Shown here piece after piece: positions 7,843 through 12,173 of a stretch of 12,173 bases of DNA. Within the stretch, counting starts at the first letter, position 1; the number at the start of each line of letters is the position of its first letter. The position numbers were made by a program, and so were the translations under genes. The notes beneath the pieces are model-generated. The model was not told where the DNA came from. It made no database searches and saw only the letters and a list, made by a program, of their open reading frames with translations. Origin of the DNA: JAYWFX01 sp043778575 (GTDB lineage Bacteria; Patescibacteriota; JACMRA01); the NCBI GenBank assembly GCA_043778575.1, contig JAYWFX010000015.1:1-12173 (forward strand). Reading direction: 5' to 3'.

Positions 7843-8502
7843 TTAAGCAGCCTTTTTACTAGCGGATTTTGCAAATGGAAGCACATTATCTGTAGCCCAA
7901 ATTGGTGTTGATTTTTCCAATCCAGCTAACTTTTTCCAATGCAACTCTCTCATCGCAGTGTTTATTACGTGATCCGCTACTGACCCACCACCAGTATGGA
8001 AAAGGAAATCTGCAGCCCAGTTTTTTCTACCACTTGTAACTAAATCTCTGAGCGTCTCCTTGTTAGGATCTCCTGCACTAACTACAGTGTCTTTGGCAGC
8101 CTTACTAATAGCTGATAGGGTATCAACAAATTGATTGCCACTTATACCGTCTTTTTTTGCTTGACCGTCAATTTTTGCCTCTACTACCTTGAGTGCTCCT
8201 TTGTGAGTATCACCTTTTGATCTACGTCTAGCATACAAGTCTATAAATAGTTTCATCTCAGGTCTTTTGTTTATGTTTTCCTGCTTTAATATTTGTACTA
8301 ATAGTTTCTTACCATCTGCTTCGCTTACAATCTTTTCAATCTTCATTGCCGCAATTAAATCTGTGGAGTTTTCACCAGCATTTCTTGCCTCTTTATAGGC
8401 TCTTAGCTGAGTAAAATCTAAATTTTCATAACCGGCTAGTTCCCGTTGACAATCACTTATAGACAATGTTGGGTTGGTCGGTACGTTTGGGTTTGCTGCC
8501 AT
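7843..8502 (-). CDS. Lone minus-strand Lys/Ala-rich protein of unknown function
   Basis: This 219-residue protein was not recognised. It is soluble-looking, with no signal peptide or membrane segment and one cysteine (residue 18). It is mostly helical up to about residue 155 and Lys/Ala-rich. The C-terminal part holds aromatic and glycine features (NWAADFLFHTGGGS at 161-174, then a helix ending MRELHWKKL) and a basic end (SASKKAA). It is the only minus-strand gene in the window, is convergent with the acidic-protein gene (12 bases between stop codons), and has its own well-formed promoter. Its start codon is preceded by AAACTAT, with no Shine-Dalgarno sequence. The separate transcription and palindromic operator suggest conditional expression. 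No function can be assigned. Confidence 0.75.
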   Translation of the reverse strand: MAANPNVPTNPTLSISDCQRELAGYENLDFTQLRAYKEARNAGENSTDLIAAMKIEKIVSEADGKKLLVQILKQENINKRPEMKLFIDLYARRRSKGDTHKGALKVVEAKIDGQAKKDGISGNQFVDTLSAISKAAKDTVVSAGDPNKETLRDLVTSGRKNWAADFLFHTGGGSVADHVINTAMRELHWKKLAGLEKSTPIWATDNVLPFAKSASKKAA

Positions 8503-8518
8503 ATAGTTTATTTTAATG

Positions 8519-8534
8519 TGTGAATTAAATCACA
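8519..8534. promoter_or_regulatory. TGTGA-N6-TCACA palindrome over the -10 box (operator candidate)
   Basis: TGTGA (8519-8523), six bases, then TCACA (8530-8534) match the CRP-type half-site consensus exactly. The six-base centre is the -10 hexamer of the minus-strand promoter, so a bound protein would block polymerase and act as a repressor. The palindrome is symmetrical in 14 of 16 positions, because its core TTAA is also symmetric. Confidence 0.5.
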
Positions 8535-8552
8535 GATATGGGTATTTGTAAA
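8524..8552 (-). promoter_or_regulatory. Promoter of the lone minus-strand gene
   Basis: Read on the minus strand, TTTACA (8552-8547) lies 17 bases before TTTAAT (8529-8524); each matches five of six sigma70 consensus bases. Transcription should begin near 8517, giving a 5' leader of only about 15 bases before the ATG at 8502. Confidence 0.6.
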
Positions 8553-8631
8553 GTCTGGTTTGAGATAGGGTGATGTGGTCAGCAGGATACTTAGTTGAAA
8601 GCTGAGAATAGAATATAAATTGATTTATTTA

Positions 8632-8660
8632 TTGACATATTTATACACTTTTAGTAAATT
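8632..8660 (+). promoter_or_regulatory. Promoter of the antitoxin/toxin cluster
   Basis: TTGACA (8632-8637), a perfect -35 box, is followed after 17 bases by TAAATT (8655-8660), a four-of-six -10 box. Transcription should start near 8667, only about 5 bases before the ATG at 8672, so the transcript would be almost leaderless. Confidence 0.55.
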
Positions 8661-8669
8661 TATGACTAA
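8651..8669. promoter_or_regulatory. TTAGT-N9-ACTAA inverted repeat at the antitoxin promoter
   Basis: A perfect 5-base inverted repeat flanks the -10 box and the expected transcription start. Ribbon-helix-helix antitoxins commonly autorepress through palindromes in this position. A repeat this short can arise by chance, so confidence is low. Confidence 0.3.
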
Positions 8670-8671
8670 CT

Positions 8672-8959
8672 ATGATTGTAAAAACAAAGACTCCCATAAA
8701 GAAAAAAACCTTGAAGCCAGTGCAAAAGTTTGTGCGTATCCAAATCGATCCAAAGCTCGAGTCTATCCTGCAGCAATATGAACAAAAATACCAACTCCTG
8801 AATCGACCTGACATAGTCAAGATAATCATCTCAGAAACACTTTTTTTTAAAAAACAACAACTCAAAGATATTTTTCAAACTCAAAGCCGACTCAGATCTG
8901 CCCAGACGACAAACTTGACTGATGAGGAAGTTGACACAATTCTAGCCAGTGAGCTGTAG
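8672..8959 (+). CDS. Putative ribbon-helix-helix antitoxin
   Basis: This 95-residue protein has a basic N-terminal arm (KTKTPIKKKTLK). The segment KFVRIQIDPKLE (about 19-30) is a likely beta strand running into helix 1 (about 29-41); a turn around LNRPD then leads to helix 2 (about 45-58). This is the ribbon-helix-helix DNA-binding layout. The C-terminal part (about 60-95) is polar and ends in an acidic helix (TDEEVDTILASEL), which would suit binding and blocking a PIN toxin. The toxin gene follows after 2 bases. The protein would neutralise that nuclease and repress its own promoter. The family is inferred from secondary-structure pattern and context, so it is less certain than the toxin. 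An ATG at 8662 is out of frame and was not used. Confidence 0.65.
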   Translation: MIVKTKTPIKKKTLKPVQKFVRIQIDPKLESILQQYEQKYQLLNRPDIVKIIISETLFFKKQQLKDIFQTQSRLRSAQTTNLTDEEVDTILASEL

Positions 8960-8961
8960 AT

Positions 8962-9414
8962 ATGACAAAGGTGATTATCGATACTAATATATACATCTCA
9001 GCTTTTATTTTTGGTAGAAAGCCACAGGAAATAGTGTTTAGGTGTTTTACAGACAGTACAATCCAAGTGTGTATTAGTGACCAGATATTTGAAGAAGTGG
9101 GTGACAAATTTTTGAGAGGTAGAGTCGAGGCTATATGTGAAAAGTCTCAATCCAGATTTAGTGTCGACAATGCACTTGCATATTTAGAGTACATCAAAAC
9201 GAATGCATTTTTAGTTGTGAAGCCCATAAAACTATCAGTTTGTAATCTACTTCGAGATCAAAAAGACCAAATGTTTTTAGATTTGGCTAGTGAGGTATCT
9301 GCCGATTATATCGTTTCTGGAGATAAAGACCTGCTGGTTTTAGGTGATTTTCAGGGTACACAAATCGTCACCGCTCATTATTTTCTCGAAGCTGTGTCTG
9401 AGAATTATATTTGA
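8962..9414 (+). CDS. PIN-domain ribonuclease, putative toxin (COG1569-like)
   Basis: This 150-residue protein is a single PIN domain of normal length. It opens with KVIIDTNIYISA, giving the first catalytic Asp (D7). Likely further acidic ligands are E44 or E45 (SDQIFEEV), D102 in the RDQKDQMFLDLA motif (98-109), and D121 or D123 in VSGDKDLL (118-125). These match the 'RDpkD..fL..A...adyIvtGDkDLL' pattern of PIN proteins annotated as toxin components. The expected activity is Mg-dependent RNA cleavage, held in check by the upstream antitoxin. The start at 8962 is 2 bases after the antitoxin stop, so translation is probably coupled. It ends in TGA, evidence for the standard code. All key acidic residues appear intact, so the toxin should be active. 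Confidence 0.85.
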   Translation: MTKVIIDTNIYISAFIFGRKPQEIVFRCFTDSTIQVCISDQIFEEVGDKFLRGRVEAICEKSQSRFSVDNALAYLEYIKTNAFLVVKPIKLSVCNLLRDQKDQMFLDLASEVSADYIVSGDKDLLVLGDFQGTQIVTAHYFLEAVSENYI

Positions 9415-9452
9415 TTGACAAAATAGTTGGTCGGGGTCAGGTTTGTGATAAT

Positions 9453-10058
9453 ATGGATTTAGAAAAGGCTTTGCAGGTTTTTCACATTGATACACTCGAT
9501 CAACTGGTGGATTTGGGTGAAATTGGAGTCAAAACTCTGTACAAGAAAATGGCAAAAGATACTCATCCTGATCACAATAACGGTCAAAAAGAAGAGTTTA
9601 TAGAAATCAATTCTGCATACGGGACACTGCTCGATGAGGTGCGTCATATCCGTGCACAACTTGGTCAAACTGATACACCGTCAGTCGAAAAGAAAAACGA
9701 TCAGATGGTAGATTTCTTTTATTCAAAGACGGCAAAATCCCAAAAGACCCTAGCCCCCCAGACAGACATGGAAAAAGTACACTCGACGCTCTACCGAGTA
9801 CAACAGGAAATCACCATGCTAACCGAAGAGTTTAGACAGGAAGCTGACAAGATAAAAATAGAATTTGAAAAGAAAACACAAGAAATAGAGGCAAAAGTTC
9901 AACGTGCCAATAACAGACTCAAACAAGATTTGCTGGTAGAATTTCAATTTCAAGCACAAAAGCACACTAAAATCCAAGATGATCTCCGTGCTCAGTTTGA
10001 TAAAGCAGCTTTAGAAATATATGCAAATGGGCTCAATGAACTCCAAGAAATAGCATGA
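9453..10058 (+). CDS. J-domain protein with coiled-coil C-terminus
   Basis: From ATG 9453 the protein has 201 residues. Residues 1-66 form a J domain: helix II (LYKKMAKDT), the HPD motif at 38-40 (THPDHNNGQ), then the EFIEINSAYGTLLD helix typical of DnaJ-like proteins. After a polar linker, about 105-195 is a long charged coiled coil (FRQEADKIKIEFEKK and following). The Gly/Phe region and zinc fingers of DnaJ are absent, so it is a specialised DnaK co-chaperone whose coiled coil probably selects the client. The frame extends upstream to a TTG at 9411 overlapping the PIN gene, but that extension lies outside the J domain, and 9453 has the T-ATG context of other starts here. Its TGA stop overlaps the next gene's ATG (ATGA, 10055-10058), implying translational coupling to the sortase-fold protein. 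Confidence 0.8.
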   Translation: MDLEKALQVFHIDTLDQLVDLGEIGVKTLYKKMAKDTHPDHNNGQKEEFIEINSAYGTLLDEVRHIRAQLGQTDTPSVEKKNDQMVDFFYSKTAKSQKTLAPQTDMEKVHSTLYRVQQEITMLTEEFRQEADKIKIEFEKKTQEIEAKVQRANNRLKQDLLVEFQFQAQKHTKIQDDLRAQFDKAALEIYANGLNELQEIA

Positions 10059-11128
10059 GACCTTTTTTTCGATTATTCACTACGATTATGCCCTCTTTTA
10101 AACTAAAATCAAAACTCCATGACGCCCAGCTCGACTCCCAGTTTGATAAAAAATCTAGTGAACTGTTTGAACGCAGACGTGATCCTCTGCTAGCTGATTA
10201 TCTAGATCGACCACGTAGAAAGCTATCGACTATATTGGCTGTTTTGCTGCTCGGGCTCGTCATCATGATGGGTGTCGGAGGGGGTTGGTACTATCAAAAC
10301 CATATAAAACCAGAAAAAACTAACACTAAAGTCACTGTGGTTGATGTGCCTACGCCGCCAGCTCAAGACACTACAAAAAAGCGACCTACAGTGGATCTTG
10401 CTGGAAACCAGTTGACCGATCAGCTCCTACGAAATGGATACAATATGGGATTTATTTTTAGCCAACCACTGCTGGATTTGGGTATGAAACTACCAGTCAA
10501 AAGTGATAGCAGAGACATAAACACACAGATTTTACAACCGAAACCGCTCGATGATATCGTTGCTAGACCAGCCGATCCTGCCAAAGCTGAAAAACGAAAT
10601 CTGCTAGAATACCCTAAATACAACATAACTGCCCCTATAAAATACGCCAGCTTTGAGGATTTGTTTGACGCAAATGCTGATGGAACTATAAAATTTGATA
10701 GCGATCCGGGAAAGAAAAACGATGGTTTAGAGACTCCAGTACAGATCAAGCTCAAGGATGGTATCGTGCACACTGCTTTTTCAGCCATGCCGGGAGAGGT
10801 GGGAAATAGTTATATCGTAGGGCATACCAGCAATTTTGATAGTGTAAAAAGTGACTATAACAAGATTTTTAAACCCCTTGAGAGTACCAGTCAGCCGGGT
10901 GAAGAGTTTTATATCTGGGATAATTATGGTCGAAAACTCAAATTTGTGGTGTTTGACGCTGTGGCTATCAAAGAAGCTGACGTCGAAACTGCCTACAAAA
11001 ACTTTGGTGACAAACGAGTGGTGACTCTGCAGGGATCGATACTAGAGACGGTAAACGGGTATTTACAACCTACAAAACGGTGGTTGACTCGAGGTGAGTT
11101 AGTGGTCGATCAGATGCCAAAAGCATAA
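10055..11128 (+). CDS. Membrane-anchored sortase-fold protein lacking the catalytic Cys
   Basis: This 357-residue protein has a cytoplasmic N-terminus (1-55, charged), a membrane anchor (about 57-79), a spacer of about 105 residues, and an extracytoplasmic sortase domain (about 185-355). Family signs are YPKYNITAPI (187-196, matching the usual IPKIGVxAPI), DGIVHTAF-AMPGEVGN, the catalytic His in VGHTSNF (H256), and the catalytic Arg in KRWLTRGELV (R342). The usual TLxTC motif reads TLQGS (324-328), so Ser328 stands where the nucleophilic Cys belongs. There is no cysteine in the whole protein. An EF-hand-like loop (DANADGTI, 205-212) sits in an insert. It could be a pseudo-sortase, a binding protein or an enzyme with a Ser nucleophile. 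The start at 10055 overlaps the J-domain gene; ATG 10088 is an alternative start with a T-ATG context. Confidence 0.8.
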   Translation: MRPFFRLFTTIMPSFKLKSKLHDAQLDSQFDKKSSELFERRRDPLLADYLDRPRRKLSTILAVLLLGLVIMMGVGGGWYYQNHIKPEKTNTKVTVVDVPTPPAQDTTKKRPTVDLAGNQLTDQLLRNGYNMGFIFSQPLLDLGMKLPVKSDSRDINTQILQPKPLDDIVARPADPAKAEKRNLLEYPKYNITAPIKYASFEDLFDANADGTIKFDSDPGKKNDGLETPVQIKLKDGIVHTAFSAMPGEVGNSYIVGHTSNFDSVKSDYNKIFKPLESTSQPGEEFYIWDNYGRKLKFVVFDAVAIKEADVETAYKNFGDKRVVTLQGSILETVNGYLQPTKRWLTRGELVVDQMPKA

Positions 11129-11170
11129 GCAACAGAATCTCATGAAAATGAAAGACAAGACAACTTTGAT

Positions 11171-12173
11171 ATGAAAAAAATACTCCAACTAACCAAACGA
11201 ATCCTCGGTAATAAACTGACAAAGCAGGTTCGTCCTATCGGTCACGGTGTAAAGAGTAAATTAGCTGCATTTCGCTTTGGAAATCCCTCAAAAAGCCTCA
11301 AGATAATTGCTATAACTGGTACTAAAGGAAAAACCACCACTACAGTATTTACTGGTAGACTCATGAATTTAGTTGGTATAAAGACTGGGTTTATCTCTAC
11401 AGCTGTACTGTGCGTCGATGGTGTCAAAGAGATTATCAATCCCTACAAAATGACCAGTATCGATGGGTTTTATCTCCAGAAATACTTGCGTGAGATGGTG
11501 CACAATGGCTGTGAATACGTGGTATTGGAGATGTCGAGCCAAGGTCTGGAGCAAAATCGACACTGGGGGCTCAATCCGTTTGATACTGGAGTTTTTCTCA
11601 ATTTATATCCTGAGCATTTGGAAGCACATGGCGGCATGGACAATTATTTAGCTTGCAAGACAAAACTATTTGAACACCTGAAACCTAGTGGAAAAGTAGT
11701 CTTGGTAGGGGATCCTGATCAGCAGGAGTTTGTCAAAAAGATCGTCCAGATTCTGCCAGCAACTGTGAAAAAGACGTATTTGGCACAAGAGAGAGATTAT
11801 AGGTTTTTGAATCATAGTTCACTCCTAAAAAAGATATTAAAATTTGGAAATCTGACTATCCCAACCAACCAGATTGCTGATTTTGAGCTCAAAAACTTGG
11901 CTTTTGCTATAGAAATCACCAACTCAATCAAACCAATTCTCAATGCAGATTTGGCTGGTGTGGTGTCGCAAATGAGATCTACAGTGCCGGGGCGTATGGA
12001 GCTAGCTGTAGATAACCTAGAAAAAAACATCTCTGAGCACACTTATCATCTTTCTATTTTGGTGGATTATGCCCACGAGCCAGAAAGCCTCAGACAACTC
12101 ATGAAAACACTAGATGGTTGGAGAAAAGATGGGCAGTTTACGCATTTGATGCATGTTATTTCTAGTGATGGTG
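11171..12173 (+). CDS. MurE-type Mur ligase, N-terminal 334 residues (3' end outside window)
   Basis: This is an ATP-dependent amide ligase of the Mur family, the class that adds the third residue to the UDP-MurNAc peptide in the cytoplasm. Visible motifs: P-loop TGTKGKTTT (49-57); KMTSIDGF (93-100); VLEMSSQGLEQ (118-128, matching MurE 'MEVSSHALxQ'); NLYPEHLEAHG (145-154, matching 'NLSRDHLDYHG'); the ACKTKLF lysine (K163) that is carbamylated in the family; STVPGRME (270-277); and VDYAHEPESL (298-307). Only 48 residues precede the P-loop, against roughly 110 in E. coli MurE, so the uridine-binding N-terminal domain is missing or reduced. The third amino acid cannot be read because the selectivity motif lies beyond the window. 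The gene begins 42 bases after the sortase-fold gene; no terminator was seen between them. Confidence 0.85.
   Translation, partial: MKKILQLTKRILGNKLTKQVRPIGHGVKSKLAAFRFGNPSKSLKIIAITGTKGKTTTTVFTGRLMNLVGIKTGFISTAVLCVDGVKEIINPYKMTSIDGFYLQKYLREMVHNGCEYVVLEMSSQGLEQNRHWGLNPFDTGVFLNLYPEHLEAHGGMDNYLACKTKLFEHLKPSGKVVLVGDPDQQEFVKKIVQILPATVKKTYLAQERDYRFLNHSSLLKKILKFGNLTIPTNQIADFELKNLAFAIEITNSIKPILNADLAGVVSQMRSTVPGRMELAVDNLEKNISEHTYHLSILVDYAHEPESLRQLMKTLDGWRKDGQFTHLMHVISSDG

Noticed and set aside
7798..7851. Two GCAGCC copies near the convergent stops as a terminator
   Set aside because: They are in the same orientation, so they cannot form a stem; no hairpin with a T-run was found there.
8595..8619. 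TTGAAA and TATAAA as an alternative antitoxin promoter
   Set aside because: The spacer is only 13 bases, too short for a sigma70-type promoter; TTGACA with 17 bases fits better.
8662..8664. ATG 8662 as the antitoxin start
   Set aside because: It is in another frame that gives a short product without the ribbon-helix-helix pattern.
9411..9452. TTG 9411 as the start of the J-domain protein
   Set aside because: The 14 extra residues lie outside the J domain, and ATG 9453 has the T-ATG context seen at other starts.
9412..10058. UGA recoding as glycine
   Set aside because: TGA ends the PIN and J-domain genes at natural family ends, and no gene has an in-frame TGA that would extend a domain.

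Overview
The window looks like part of a Patescibacteria (Candidate Phyla Radiation) chromosome. The clues are a dense AT-leaning layout, many lineage-specific proteins of unknown family, a very large VirB6/TrbL-like membrane protein, an LPXTG surface protein together with a sortase-fold protein, and a short MurE-type ligase. TGA ends at least two genes and does not interrupt any frame, so the UGA-to-glycine code of Gracilibacteria and Absconditabacteria is unlikely. Saccharibacteria is one possible home, but no rRNA or ribosomal gene is present to fix the phylum. No tRNA, rRNA, CRISPR array, insertion sequence or prophage gene was seen.

Layout. 3-986 is the C-terminal part of a secreted, cysteine-patterned repeat protein ending in an LPRTGG cell-wall sorting signal. 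After a 143-base gap with promoter-like elements comes a same-strand cluster (1130-7830) of four tightly spaced genes: a small helical protein, a 658-residue protein with one membrane segment, a 1210-residue VirB6/TrbL-like protein with a cysteine-rich extracytoplasmic region and a long low-complexity tail, and an acidic soluble protein. A lone minus-strand gene (7843-8502) of unknown function converges on this cluster and has its own promoter, whose -10 box lies inside a TGTGA-N6-TCACA palindrome.

A second plus-strand cluster starts at 8672. It holds a putative ribbon-helix-helix antitoxin, a PIN-domain toxin, a J-domain/coiled-coil protein, a membrane-anchored sortase-fold protein that overlaps the J-domain gene by 4 bases, and the 5' part of a MurE-type ligase that runs off the window.

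How it may fit together: the LPXTG protein, the VirB6-like channel protein and its neighbours, the sortase-fold protein and the peptidoglycan ligase all concern the cell envelope. The most striking observation is that the sortase-fold protein keeps the catalytic His and Arg but has Ser in place of the catalytic Cys and has no cysteine anywhere. It is therefore a candidate pseudo-sortase, or an enzyme with a different nucleophile. Nearly all start codons lack a Shine-Dalgarno sequence and have T directly before ATG, which suggests non-canonical start selection.
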